Below the pieces are notes generated by a model that searched no databases, was not told the DNA's origin, and saw nothing but the letters and a program-made list of their open reading frames with translations. Positions 47,800 to 59,985 of a stretch of DNA of 64,000 bases are shown here, one piece after another. Source of the stretch: Gnetum montanum (taxonomy: Eukaryota > Streptophyta > Gnetopsida > Gnetales > Gnetaceae). Location of the stretch: the NCBI GenBank assembly GCA_015680685.1, contig MNCI01014915.1, positions 129,889 through 193,888 of the forward strand. The letters run 5' to 3'. The number at the start of each line of letters is the position of its first letter. Position 1 is the stretch's first letter. The position numbers and the translations under genes were made by a program.

Positions 47800-49006
47800 A
47801 GATCTGAAAAATCAAGCATGGTTATCCATTCATTGAGGCGTTGCTTCCAATAGCTTGTATGGGTTCATGGAAAGGTTTGAATTGTTGTGTGTTGACCAAC
47901 TACTTTTTGTTTAGGCTCTCAAGTTTGTAAATTAACATGGCCCTAGAAGGAAAGGTTTCATAAATGATGTAAGGCCCTTGCCACAATGTTTGGAACTTAG
48001 TTTATTGAGGTATGTGTGTGGGGTTCCATTAGAGAACCTTATCTTCCAATTGAAATTTCATTTTCTATATTCTAAGATCATGGCACTTTTTGTTGAATTC
48101 CTTGTGTACTTTATTCCAAGATAGGGCCACTAATTGATTTTCATCTAGCACATTAAAGTTGATCAATTTTTCTCTTTGTACTAGACTCAAGTCAAGATCT
48201 AGGTCACATGTTGTTGAAAGTGTATAGAGCATGGATTGAATAGGAAGTGTTGGTAGTTTCCTATACACCAGCTCATAGGGAGAGTAGCCTATAGGGAGTT
48301 TCCATGTTGAGTAGTAGGATCAGAGGACATTGTTGAGTTTTGTGCTCCAGTCTCTCCTATATTTGCTAATAGTTCTTGTTAGGATCTTCATGATCTTCCT
48401 ATTGGTAACTTCTTTTTGACCATCGGCTTGGGGGTGGTAGGATGTTGTTAATTTATGTTCAACTCCCAAGCATTGAATAAGCTTGTAAAAATTAGCACCT
48501 ATAAAATGGGTTCTATTATCAGAAATAAGTACACATCGCAACCCCAAACCAATTAACAACATTTTATTAGTAGTGGATGATGTACAATCAATGACGGCTA
48601 CCACTTTTGTCCATTTTGTGTAGTAATCAATGATGATGATTATGTACACCTTTCCATTTGACATGGATGTGATGGGACCCATGAAGTCAATGCTCCATAT
48701 GTTGAAGGGTTCTAGTGGTTGGATCCATTGTTGAGATTCCTCCATTTGTGTAGTTATCCCATCATCTTATTGACAATGTTCACAAGAGTAGATAAATTTG
48801 TAGGCATCCTTGAAGATGATTGGCCAATAATACTCTACCATCAGGATCTTAATGGTCATGCATCTCCTAGCATAGTGGCCCTTATAAGTACCCTCATGAG
48901 CATCTTGAAGAATGTGCAGTTTATCAGCATCAAGTCCATACCAATGAACTAGGTCATCGATGCACATCTTGTAAAGGTGTTCACTGATAAGTGATGATGT
49001 TGTCAC
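47800..49006 (-). pseudogene. Integrase of element B, all catalytic residues visible
   Basis: The zinc-binding part (49006-48767) has paired His and CEHC. The core begins with IDFMGPI (first Asp) near 48680. It continues with SDNRTHFIGA (second Asp) near 48510 and HPQADGQKEVTN (Glu) near 48420, so D,D,E are present. The C-terminal domain shows YRKLPTLPIQSM near 48260 and WQGPYII near 47970. Pieces at 49006, 48745 and 48268 share one frame. A few stops break it. Confidence 0.9.
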
Positions 49007-49099
49007 ACCATTTTGGTTCTATAGGCACTTCTTCATTTATTTCACTCATAAAGAGGAGTTCATGAAGAAATTTCTCAAAGATCGGGCTCTCCTCCTCTT

Positions 49100-49530
49100 T
49101 ATTATCCCATCATAACTGAGACAAGAGATTAGTGACCACATTCTTAGTTCCCTTTTGATCTATTATTGTAAGATCAAATTCTTGCAAGATCACCAACCAT
49201 TGTATGACATAGGGATCACCATTGGCTTATTCATGAGGAAGTGAATGGCACTATGGTCAGTGTGTAGAAAAACTTTGTATTCAAGCACATAGTGCCTAAA
49301 CTTCTCTAGAGCATACACCACTACTATTAGTTCTTTCTCCATTGTAGTGTAATTCAGTTGTGCACCCATAATTCTTCAGCTTGCAAAGTGGATGTAATAT
49401 GGACATTTCTTGTCATCCAACTGCATAAGCAGCATAATTTGATGCATCTATCATTATATGAAATGGTCTGGACCAGTCAAGTACTTATAGAATTGGAGTC
49501 TCTACAATCTTATGCTTGAGGCTATGAAAT
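49100..49530 (-). pseudogene. RNase H of element B
   Basis: Minus-strand reading gives DASNYAAYAV near 49440, YNGERTNSS near 49340, and WLVILQEFDLTI with GTKNVVTNLLSQL near 49200-49110. It is a single Ty3-type domain with stops and shifts. Confidence 0.8.
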
Positions 49531-49559
49531 GCATTTTTGCATTCCTTGGTCTAGATGAA

Positions 49560-50330
49560 TGAAGCATCTTTCTTTGTTAGCTTGAACAATAGTTTTACAA
49601 TCTTAAAGAAATTCTCTATGAATTGCTAGTAGTAGCTAGTGTGTTATTCCTTGGATGACCCTTATCTTTTTAGGATCTATCTCAATCCCTACCTGAGAAA
49701 TTATATGCCCTAGTACAATGCCCTCCTAGACCAATAGATGGCTCTTCTACCACCTAAGCCAAATATTTGTCTTCGCACACCTTTTAAGCACTTGCTCAAG
49801 GTGGTCCAAGGCTTCCTCAAAAGTAGCACCATAGATGGAGAAGTCATCCATGAAGACTTCCACCTCATAACCAATTTTTTACTGAAAAATGCTTAGGACC
49901 AAGCCTTGGAATATTATAGGAAAATTACATAGATCAAAAGGCATTTTTAAATATGCAAAATTTCCCCAAGGACTCATAAATGTTGTTTTGGCCTAGTCCT
50001 CTAGTATGATCTCGATTTGGTTATAGCCACTATAACCATCTAGAAAACTATAATAGCAATGCCCATATATTATATCTAACACTTGATCCAAAAATGGTAA
50101 TGGAAAGTGATCTTTGAATGTTGCCATATTCAACAACTATAAGTCAATGCAAACTTTCCATTTACCACCTTTCTTTCACATAATCACAAGTGGACTAACC
50201 CACTGACTATCTGCAATGATATAGATAAACCCTGCCTTGAGGAGTTGCTTGATTTTCTCTTTGATGATTTGCTTCAATTTGGGGTTCAACTGCCACTATA
50301 GTTACCTCTTTGGCTTCATGGCTAGATTAG
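49560..50330 (-). pseudogene. Reverse transcriptase of element B
   Basis: The blocks in order are AGFIYIIADSQWVSPLVIM near 50240, VCIDL and LLNMATFKDHFPLPFLDQVL near 50120, FLDGYSGYNQIEI near 50030, WGNFAYLKMPF near 49950 and VFMDDFSIYG, with FMDD at 49843-49854. It is the same type as element A, broken by stops. Confidence 0.88.
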
Positions 50331-50399
50331 TGTAGACACAATGTTGGCATGTCCTAGGATCAATCACTATGAGCTTAGGATATAACCAAGCAAAGGTTG

Positions 50400-51264
50400 T
50401 TGACCATTTGTTAACTACCTTCAACAACATTTATTTCTATTCAAGAGCAAGATTCGCATTGATGATTACCAGCTTTCCATTTATCAAAAATGCATACTTC
50501 CTGTTGATAGGTAGAGTTTTTAACTCCAAGGGCTCTTATTTAAAATTTTTATGGATTTTCAACTCTTTCCAATTGGTATCATCATTTGAATCATCAAAGA
50601 GTTGGTGATGAACTTTCTCTAGTTCATCCATGCTTTTCATATAGGCACATGTTAAACTCTAAGTAGGTTCCATGCAAAGTGTGCTACTTCCAAGATCAGT
50701 TGTTAGCCATTGGGTGTCCTCCTATTTTTTGGCTGCTATGTACAGGCACCTTTTAACTTTAGATACATCTACACACTATCTGCATGCTTTGATGGATGTG
50801 TTCTTAATAGACAAAATTTTCTACACTTAGTTGCACCCAATATTGTTATACGTGATGCATGGAACTCTCTTCTTCTCAATCTTTCCAAATTCATTCTCCT
50901 TGAAAATTTCCAAGGAAAGATCTCTAGTGCTCATTCATGCATTAATAATGCTCAACCATGCCCTTCCCATAATAATTGAGAAGTCTTCCTTGCATTTGTT
51001 AACCTTGATCACCAGAAAATCGATAGGATAGGATCACTCATAAATAGTGGTCACAATGTTCTCCATAAGTCCCAAAGGAATAGTGATTGACTAGTCTACC
51101 AATTCAAGATAGATATTTTCCTTCTTGAGAGGTGGTAGGTTCCATGCTTTATCCATGTCATGGAAAATTAAATTGACACCAAAACCTGAATCGTGAAGAG
51201 CCTTGCATAGCTCATGTCCAGTAGTCTATAAGGAAATGAGAGGACTTCCAGGGTCAAATCTTTT
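50400..51264 (-). pseudogene. Protease (distal part) and linker of element B
   Basis: The active-site loop HDSGFGVNLIFHDM keeps the DSG triad (51184-51192). The distal IMGRAWLSI block is near 50930. The linker 50700-50400 matches element A's 30430-30789. Element D has inserted about 75 bases upstream of the active site, separating it from Gag. Confidence 0.8.
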
Positions 51265-51269
51265 CCTAG
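51265..51269. repeat. Target-site duplication of element D, left copy (CCTAG)
   Basis: Repeated at 57327-57331 on the other side of element D. Confidence 0.92.
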
Positions 51270-52154
51270 TGATGAGTGGCAAGGTACCCCTACACTCAAC
51301 CATACGAATACGAGCGTTCTCATGAGCGATCCGATCGAACTCCGCAGACGGACTATTTGTGACACCTAGACAGTTATCCTTAGGTCGCAATTCGCTATCT
51401 TCCCACCTGGACTAGTATTATATTTGTCATGTATGGTTTAGTATAGAGTGAGGTGTATGATGCGTTCCTAATTCTAACGCTATGCCTAAAGGAAATGAAA
51501 AATAATATTAACTAAGCTAAGCTAGGAGGAAAGGGTAAGAAGATCTAATCTAGCCTAAGTGCGATGAGAAGCTGATTCCTTGATTATCCGTACACATCTT
51601 GGACTTCATGCATGACTACCACTGGGATTACCAAGCGTAGATCCTAGGTATGCCACTAGGTTACTAAGTAGTCACACTTAAATGCTCGTAATCAAGTCGT
51701 GCTCATTCCACATTACTAGGAGATAAGGGTGAGAGAGAAAGTAGTAAATAATAATTAATTAAATAAATAACAAATTGAATGCTGCAATGATGAAGTAATC
51801 TCGATCTTTATTGCTGGTCATGTGCGTGTCCAAGTATGTCACACTCGAATAGAGGATGTCGTACAATTACAATCACCACACTGTGGGCAAACACTGGAAA
51901 ATAATCTAACTCTGGAGGGATCAAACTGCTAGAGTTTCACTACAATCTAAACTATTCCCCTAAACAAGGGAGAGCTACTTCTTATTTATAGACATTGTGG
52001 CAGACTGCGATATCATGTACGCAATATTGTAGGGAAGACGTGATGTCGTGTACGCGATATCGTGGGGGATGTGATATCACGACGGATGTGATATCCCATA
52101 TGTGATATCGTGGCCCATGCAATATCACGGCCCATGTGATATCGTGTCCCATCA
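51270..52154 (-). repeat. 3' LTR of element D
   Basis: It matches 56485-57326 and ends TGATG/CATCA. TATA (CTATAAATA) lies at 51983-51991. U3 (52005-52150) is an array of GATATCGTG/CACGATATC palindromes. A poly(A) signal, AATAAAGATC on the minus strand, is near 51818. Confidence 0.9.
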
Positions 52155-52170
52155 TACCCCCATGACTGAA
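52155..52170 (-). promoter_or_regulatory. 3' polypurine tract of element D
   Basis: TTCAGTCATGGGGGTA on the minus strand, directly before the LTR. Further copies of the motif are at 53227-53243 and 54874-54890. Confidence 0.75.
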
Positions 52171-52321
52171 TAAAAACTCATCCTCAAGTTACAAAGAGAA
52201 CAAGCTCCATTGATTACACAATGGATAGGTATGGGATTATTAACTGGAAAAAGAAATGGACTAATGCCACAATGTGGGAAGACACAACATAGAAAATTAC
52301 TACAACTACAAAAAATGGAAC

Positions 52322-52918
52322 TCATGTAGTTCCTAGTGGGGTTGGCTCCTCCATGGGTGCTTTCCCTTTGTCATGTGATCCAAGCTTTGAAGCTTGATGG
52401 CATTGAAGTATGGCCTAGAGTTTCTCCTCTTGTAAGGCCTTGAGTGCCTTGGCATGCGTGTAAGTTTGCACTTGTGCCGTAGAGGTAGCCCAGTCAGCCT
52501 TATCTTTTTCTTCCACCACCCTTTTATTCTCTATCAACAATTTATTCAGTTGCTCAGTTCTGAAAGTGTCCAGCTAGTTCCAACCAACCTTTGGCCCTAT
52601 ATTTGGAAGGTTTAATACTTTTAAAATGGTTTGAACAGAAAAATCAATAGTCACACCACAAATGTTAACCATGGTGCCTTCTTCTTTATTGTGCCAAAAT
52701 TGGTACATTTTCCCTAAGTACCAGGCACCACTTTCAGAGAGGATATCTCCTACTTCTGCTTGCCCAAACTGTACGATAGGAGGATCTTCTTGATGAATGC
52801 TGAATGATTGTTCCTCCTGTTCTGCATGTTGTCCAGTAGGATCTTTTCTTCCACCTCTCTGAGATTGTTCGATCGCATCTTGAGCAGGACCTTCCTATTA
52901 TCCATGTTTCAGGGCCAT
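52322..52918 (-). pseudogene. ORF3 of element D, short form
   Basis: It starts MALKHG right after GTGATTGCAG and runs about 199 codons to a TGA at 52322. Two adjacent stops follow the first six codons. It shares the GAWYLGKMYQFW and LNLPNIGPKV blocks with the ORF3 of A and B, and ends in a Lys/Glu-rich helix (LLIENKRVVEEKDKADW). The long coiled-coil part of A and B is missing. Function is unknown. Confidence 0.65.
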
Positions 52919-54890
52919 CTGCAATCACACGGGACCAATTGTTAGTAAGGTTGTTACCAAAGTTAGGTTATACCTTACTGCTTACCTTAATAGATTTACT
53001 TTATTTCCATGTGATATTAATTATTGGAAGAACATGTCCCCAAAAGATTATAATGTTGAGTCCTTTTTGCTTAGGTGGTTTCCCAATTTAATTTTCTGGT
53101 ATAGCTAAGGGGATGAAATTGTTTTTGACACATTTTATTCTTAATTTTAGAGCTAATTACCCTTAAAGATGTCCTTCGGGTGATGATAAATTTCAAGAAA
53201 GTTAGGCACTTTTCGATAAGTGTCTCTCCCCCATGACTAAACTGAACACTCTGGGTTCTAGTAGGTTCAAACGGAATTAAAATCGAAGCACTAGTGAGTG
53301 AGATATGAGTGAAAAAGCAAGGGTCACACAATCACAAGTCACAGAGAAAAATTTCTGCATGAATGAAAAAATGATGCTAAGTGTTGCGGTGGGGGTACCT
53401 ATTTATAGGAAAATAGGACACGATATCGCGTACGATACATCACGTATGCGATATCTCGTCCCTAGTGATGTGAGACACCAAGAAAATATTGAATTTTTAA
53501 TGAAATTTCTTGAAATTAATGTTGGAAATTGAGGACATTGGCAAGTATTAAGATGTCCTAGGGTAATTTCATTGATTCGAGAGGCACTCTTAATGATAAT
53601 GATGTGAACTATAGCAATAAAAATTTGGCGGTTACGAAAAAAGAGAATGTAATGGTACATTGGAACATTAAAGGGATAGAGGGATAATAATAGGGAAAGA
53701 AAATTATGAGAAATTAAGCTGAGGATAAGAAATTGTGTGTTTGAGCTAGAGAAGCAGTGAAGATCACAACAAAAATTACACAAGTGGGTCCTCCCCAAAG
53801 CAAGTTCCAACCTATAATGCCCTTGTGTAACCACACTTAAAGTGTCCGTGGGCACTAGAATGGTTAAATGTAATCCACACTAACTCCACAAAACACACAC
53901 ATGTAAATATCACCAAAATGAGAAGAAAATTCTATGCTACACGGAACACGAGCTACAATTACATGAACAGTGAGATGAGACGAACTATAGAAAGGGATCA
54001 TAGAGATTGGGACATGAGGTAACTGGCCCAGGGCACAGTGAATCCTACGTGTAAAGCATGATTAACATGTCATTATCCCATCATTCCAAGATTAGGACCA
54101 AGTCCATCCTTCTAATCAGTGACATCACATTGTTTCATCCCATAATGAACAACTATGAGAGTACCATAACAATAAGGCATACGATCACTTAGCATTTTGT
54201 TCAAGGGAGGAGTGATTTTTGCTTGGTGACACTTCCTTTTTCTTTTTCTTTTCTTTTTCTCTATCTTTTTTTTTTTTAATACTGAATCTAGAGAAGCCAC
54301 CAAGCTTCAGGCATGGGTGCATGTCTTTCCAGTGGGACCCCCTAGAACAGCATTTGATTTTTGAGTGCCCTTTTGATTACTCTTACTCCCATTTTCATTA
54401 GATCTACAAGGATCCTAATACAACCACATTCCATGATAACTCCCACAGATGTCACCAAAGAGAATCTACATGTCCCCTTGATGTCACACCCTAATCATTC
54501 CCTCTTGGTCCATCCTTCTTCATTTTGGGTACAATGAACACAAAATTAATTTTAAGTTATAAAATGTCAAGAATATCACTGTACCCTTGACAAAACCTTT
54601 TATTTGTAGAGTGGATGAGTGGGTGTGATGGGCTCACTGTTCCAAATAATTGATTACTCATGACTTAATAACATAGAACACACCTCAACCAATGATCCAC
54701 ATGAGTGTTTTATTCGTAGATGAGATTACTTACAAAAACGTAAAAAGATAAAAACATAAAAAGGTAAAAAGATAAAACAAAAAAAGTTGAAAAATGAAAA
54801 ACTGGAAAAAAAAATTGAAAAATTAAAGAAAATGAAAAATATTTATTAATCTTACTTGTTAGTAAAATGGGGGATATCCCCCATAACTAA
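52919..54890 (-). other. Noncoding spacer upstream of ORF3 in element D
   Basis: It is homologous to 45743-47790 of element B: the same AAGTGGGTCCTCC block near 53773, the same internal TATA and the same polypurine motifs. No coding potential is visible. It has AT-rich and T-run stretches near 54262. Confidence 0.7.
53400..53470 (-). promoter_or_regulatory. Internal U3-like promoter of element D
   Basis: CTATAAATA at 53400-53408 lies next to an array of CGATATCGCG/GCGATATC motifs at 53417-53462. This is the array type of this element's own LTR, not that of element B. It lies about 480 bases ahead of ORF3 in the minus sense. Confidence 0.65.
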
Positions 54891-54899
54891 GTGGTTGTG

Positions 54900-56347
54900 G
54901 ATGGCAAGAATTAATAAATGAAAGATAAGGATCCTTGCATGTTGGAAATATTTTGGCTTGGTCATATTTACCCCCTCAGGGTTCACACACTTGATTATAA
55001 TGAGCATAGTGTGGCACTTTATACGATGTAGTTCTCGGATAATGAGTTGACCCACTATAATGTTTATGACCATTAGATGGTATTCAAGGATTGGGTTGAT
55101 GCCTCCCATGGTTATGTTCATTGGGTCGTATTATGGTTGGAGCGTGAGTTGGTGGCCCTAATGAAGTTACATGAGGCATTGGATTCAAAGATGAGGGTGC
55201 ACCATAGTGTGGGACTTGTGCTGGGTTGGAAGATTCAGTGGCCTCTGAATTATGTTGTCCCTTCTTACAGTCGTGTTTAAAGAAGGGTCGCTTTTGATGT
55301 TGAGGAGGCTTCTCACTACTGTTGGTAGTAGTAGCATAAGTGTTATTCGTGGGTTGTTGTACTGGTGCAAGCACCTTAGGAGTGGTTGGTGGCACTGTGG
55401 AAGGAGGGAAAGGATGAGAATGTTGAAAATTAGGAGGAGTATAAGGTGCACAAGGTGGTGGTTGTGTTGGAGGCATGGGTTGATAGTATTGAGGAGAATG
55501 ATACTGTGGTGAGATAAAGTGTGTTGGCTCAAATGGAGAAATAGGATGTTGNACTCTCCCATCTAGATAATTCTCCTCCTTCTTTTGCTACCTACTTAAT
55601 AAGCTCTTGGACTTGATGGGTTCGTAGTTGGTATAGTTGACCTTGGGCATATGTTCCTAAGGTCTCTCTTGTTTCATTACGTAGCCCATGAATAATATGG
55701 TACATTAGCCTTTCCTCGAAAAACCCATGGCTTGGATAGTTGTTTAACAGTGCATAATATCTTTCTAAGGTCATGTCCAAGGGTTCATGTTTTGCTTGTT
55801 TCCATCCTTGGATTTTTTTCCTCAAGGCTGACACTCTTGCATATGTTTGATATTTTTTGTTAAATACTTCTACCATTGTTGACTAGTGTCATATTGAATT
55901 TGGTTTTAATCATCTATACCATACTTGTGCTTGGTCAATGAGTCTCATAGGAAAGAGCTTAAGTTTCTGCCACCCGTTATCAATGTTATTCCATGTGTAG
56001 GCATCATAGAAGGCTTGTAAATGCTGATGTAGATCTAAGTCATAGCCTCCAAAAAAATTTGGAAAGTTGTTTAAATCGAGCCTAGGTAGACGGCTCTCTT
56101 TATGATGCCTACGTGAGATTCAAACAGCCTCTTGTATTTGCATTAAGCTTGTAGTGGCCAGTGGGGATTCATCATCATCGGGTAAGTTATGTCTTCGTGT
56201 ATTGGGATGACGTTGTTTTCATTCATGTTGATAAGAAACTCCCACTTCAGGTTGTATACTGCAATCTTCATTGTCATACAATTCGTTGGTTCTCCAATGA
56301 ACTTCCTCACTAAGTGTGGCGTTATTATTATCTTGTAGGAGAGGCAT
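54900..56347 (-). pseudogene. Gag of element D
   Basis: The ATG at 56347 (MPLLQDNNN) opens a frame through LDLNNFPNFFGGYD and the Gag core, including AQVWYR near 55920. The clean open piece 55876-55592 follows (VSALRKKIQGWKQAKHEPLD, then GLRNETRETLGTYAQGQL). The C-terminal part (55560-54900) is rich in Pro, His, Ser and Thr. A single undetermined base lies at 55552. Stops occur in the first third. In this element Gag is followed directly by the spacer, with no pol. Confidence 0.82.
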
Positions 56348-56464
56348 TGTTGTGAAATGTGTGTGAATTTATGTGACTTTTAATAATTATTTTTTCTAAA
56401 ATATATATCATTAATTCCTTTACAGTGGCCTTGTATGATATAACTAATCTAGATAACTAGCACC

Positions 56465-56484
56465 ATCCCTGGCAATGGCACCTA
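56465..56484 (-). promoter_or_regulatory. Primer-binding site of element D
   Basis: On the minus strand AGGTGCCATTGCCAGGGATG follows the LTR end, a variant of the plant tRNA-Asp site. Confidence 0.75.
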
Positions 56485-57326
56485 TGATGAGTGGTGAGGT
56501 ACCCCTACACTCAACCATACGAATACAAACGTTCTCACGCACGATCTGGTCGAACTTCATAGACGAACTAGTTGTGACACCTAGACAGTTATCCTTAGGT
56601 TGCAGTTTGCTGTCTTCCCACCTAGACTAGTATTATATTTATCATGTATGGTTTAGTCCAGAGTGAGGTGTATGATGTGTTCCTAATTCTAACGCTACTC
56701 CTGAAGGCAATGGAAAATAATATTAACTAAGCTAAGCTAGGAGGAAAGGGTAAGAAGATCTAATCTAGCCTAAGTGCAATGAGTAGTCGATTCCTTGATT
56801 ATTCATACACATCTTGGACTTCATGCATGACTACCACTGGGATTACCAAGCGCAGATCCTAGGTACGCCACTGGGTTACCAAGTAGTCACACTTAAATGC
56901 TTGTACTCAAGTCGTACTCATTCTACGTTACTAGGAGATAAGGGTGAGAGAGAAAGCAGTAAATAATAATTAATTAATTAAATAATAAAGTGAATGCTAC
57001 AATGATGAAGTAATCTCAATCTTTATTGCCGGTCATGTGCATGTCCAAGTACATCACACTTAAATAAAGGATGTCGTACAATTACAATCACCACACTACG
57101 GGCAAACATTGGAAAATAATCTAACTCTGGAGGGATCAAACTGCTAGAGTTTCACTATAATCTAAACTATTCCCCTAAACAACAGAGAGATGCTTCTTAT
57201 TTATAGACATTGTGGTGGACTATGATATCACGTACGCGATATCGCACAGAAGACACAATATTACAGGGAAGACGCGATATCGCAGGGGATGCCATATCGC
57301 GACGAACGCGATATTGCATCCCATCA
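56485..57326 (-). repeat. 5' LTR of element D
   Basis: It matches 51270-52154, differing mostly by transitions. TATA at 57198-57206; CGATATCG-type array at 57225-57318. Confidence 0.9.
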
Positions 57327-57331
57327 CCTAG
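57327..57331. repeat. Target-site duplication of element D, right copy (CCTAG)
   Basis: Identical to 51265-51269. Confidence 0.92.
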
Positions 57332-59693
57332 GAAGGTTTCCAGCCTTGATCCAATTAGATACAACATGGGTTAAAATGACAATGCAGATCTTAGGAGACA
57401 TTTGGTTTGAAGGCATCTCGAAAGGATTTGATGTAGAGTATGATGGAAAAATAGGATACCCAGCCACATTAATTTGTTAGGAATTTAGAGAATTGTTGGA
57501 TTGGAAGAATGGTCATTTTGAAGATCAAGTTTTGAACCATTCAGTTAGGAAGCTAGTTATAAGTTGATAGCCTTAGTAGCATTATGTTGTTACAATTGTG
57601 ATGGAATTTCTTCATGCATAGATGGAGCAAGTGGTAATTGGGTGGATGGTGGAGGAGCATGTGCTAAAGGATGAGAAGGATGATATGGATATGGGGTTTC
57701 CCCTCTAGTAGATGGAGAATGAGTTTTGTGATACTTGGAAGGATAGTAATGATGCTAAAAAAAACGTGACTAGAAGACTCATGTGGAGACATTGGTTGTT
57801 GAACATAATACCCATATGGATTTGGTTACCTATAGGGGTGATGTTGCCTTGGTGGTGGCATCCCCTATGATTGTGGGTGTTGTCATTACTAGTACTACTC
57901 ATACGATTGTGGTGGAGTTCCACTTGGATAATAAGCTTATTACTATTGGTGGAATTACCTTGGATTTCCTTAAGGATAAGGCAATCTCCTGGGTTCTTAC
58001 CTTCTTGCCAATCTAAGATTTAGCATGTACAGCCCAAACTCCTACAAGTGTAACATGACAAGGCAACATCCTTTAGGATGTTTGTATTGGTAGATGTTAC
58101 ACCTTCCATGATCATCTGATTCTGTCTCCATAACTTCTTCTACTATAGCATATTTTCCCTTACCCCTTTGGTAGGCACATTTAGCTTCTTGTCGCCTCTT
58201 ACGATTACAATCACTACTCTACTCTCTTGATTCTTCTATGATCTTTAGAGTAGTTTAGAATTTTTCATCCAATGAATCCTACATTTTATCAACCTTGGCC
58301 AAAATTTTAGACATAGACTTTTGGATTAGCAAGGTCTTTCTATTCACCACCTCATCAAGTGGTGACTCCTCCTTATTGTTGCAAAATATGACCTCCCTTT
58401 TCTAATGGAAGGATCCCTATTATATTCCTTAGCACTTTCATGCTTCCTTAGCTCTCCTTCCTCTTTTGTTATGTACTCTATAAACCTTTGGATCTAATGG
58501 GCTCTAAGTTCTGATAGTCTTCCTTGGCCATAAACCCTAGGAGTTCTTCTCGTTTCTGATTAAAGTCCATCTATGATGTGGCAAAGTTGTTCCCGTTAAG
58601 AATAACCATGGCCAGGGCATTAATGTATGAGAGAATAGTATCTACCCATGGTAGCATCCAAGGGTTCATGTATTCCTTGCTTTCATCCTTGGATCTTCCT
58701 TCTCAGATTAGACACTCAGGAGTACATCTGATATCTATCATTAAATAGCTCTAGCATTGTACTCCACTTGCAGGCAAAGTTTTGCTCCAAGGACTGATAC
58801 CAGCTTTCTACTTCCTTGATGAGTGTCCTAGGATAGAACTTTAATATTTTCTAATTAGTTTCAATATTTTGTAAGGCATAGGCATTATGAAAGGTTTGAA
58901 GATGTGTTTGTGGATTAGAGTTATATCCCCCCTCAAATTTGGGCATATTTTTCATGTCAAGTCACTTGATCCAACTATCTTGCACATGCTTGGTTGGAAT
59001 TTTTACTACCTCTACAATGTTTAGCATGCTTTGCATTACTAGTAGAGGCTCATCATCATCATTATTTTGATGATGCCTATGATGTCCTCTGCTACCTTTT
59101 CGTTCATGGTGGTCTTTGTGATTATCATTTTCTTATTGTTTAGCTTCATCACAATTGTTCTTTTTGTAACATTTCTCAAAACCAAAAGAGGAAGAAGAAG
59201 ATGTGGGTAAAGAGGGTAAAGAAGGACGAGGATTTCCACCACCATGGTGTCTACCACCTCCTCTATACTTTTCATGGTCATGTTCATCAGCTTTCTTATT
59301 GTCCTGATGCTTTCGTGAGCCCCTGCTTTGACTTCCACTTTTGCCTGAACCCAGATTGTTGATAGTGAATTTCAGCTTCAAGTTCAAGCCTCCATCACCA
59401 ATATCAAGGGATGGAGAATCTTCATGTTAAGGACCCCTAGCAGGAGGATCCTCATCATCATTTTGGTTGAGCAAGAATAAGGGATTGGTGAACCACTTCT
59501 CCTTCATAGCCTCATGGTGCTTCTCCTAGTGTCAATCTCTCCTGCATTATGTTTCAATGGGATAGTAGTCCCAGTAGTCATAATCATGCATAACATACTT
59601 TTTTTGAAGATCCTGGATGCCCAACCTCTTAAGAGTTTAGAGCAGCATACTAGGCACAAATTGATCGACAGGCATTAAAATGTTTCCCTCCAT
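57332..59693 (-). pseudogene. Gag and start of protease of element B
   Basis: The ATG at 59693 opens MEGNILMPVDQF, paralleling element A. Similarity extends upstream to about 59790. A His/Ser-rich part (59387-59133) precedes the Gag core, which has VESWYQSLEQNF near 58800 and the KEEGELRKHESAKEYNRDP block near 58420. The C-terminal marker LTHVVSNWIKA is near 57360, and element D interrupts just beyond it. Numerous stops are present. The core block missing from element A is complete here. Confidence 0.82.
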
Positions 59694-59967
59694 ATCTTGC
59701 CACCGCAGTTATTCATCCTAATGCAAGATGAAGGTGAAATCATGCACATACTCATCTGGATGAGTATATACCATCTTTCATTCTTAAGGCACTAGTGGTT
59801 TAGTATCATCACACTTGTAAGAAGAAGACACTTTGCAATTACAATAGAATATTAGTGTGCTTAAATTATTATATTTGTTTTGAGAATGATTTTGACCTTA
59901 GGGTTTTTCCAACAATTTTAATGATTTTCACTATGCCTAGATAGTGCAGGTTTTAAATAGAAAGAGT

Positions 59968-59985
59968 TTCTAACAATGGTGCTAA
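59968..59985 (-). promoter_or_regulatory. Primer-binding site of element B, decayed
   Basis: TAGCACCATTGTTAGAAAC on the minus strand directly follows the LTR. It aligns with TGGCACCATTGCTGGGGA of element A after transitions. Confidence 0.7.

Larger units (their letters stand above)
51270..57326 (-). mobile_element. Element D: pol-less Athila-related LTR element nested in element B
   Basis: LTRs at 51270-52154 and 56485-57326 with CCTAG on both sides give a clean insertion of 6057 bp. The inside holds a tRNA-Asp-type primer site, gag, a noncoding spacer and a short ORF3, with no protease active site, RT, RNase H or integrase. LTRs and spacer are homologous to those of B but carry a different U3 motif (CGATATCG type). 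It inserted after B, so it is younger. It would need enzymes from an autonomous relative. Confidence 0.92.

Noticed and set aside
55552-55552. Undetermined base as a biological feature
   Set aside because: A single N in the assembly within D's Gag; it only blocks one codon.
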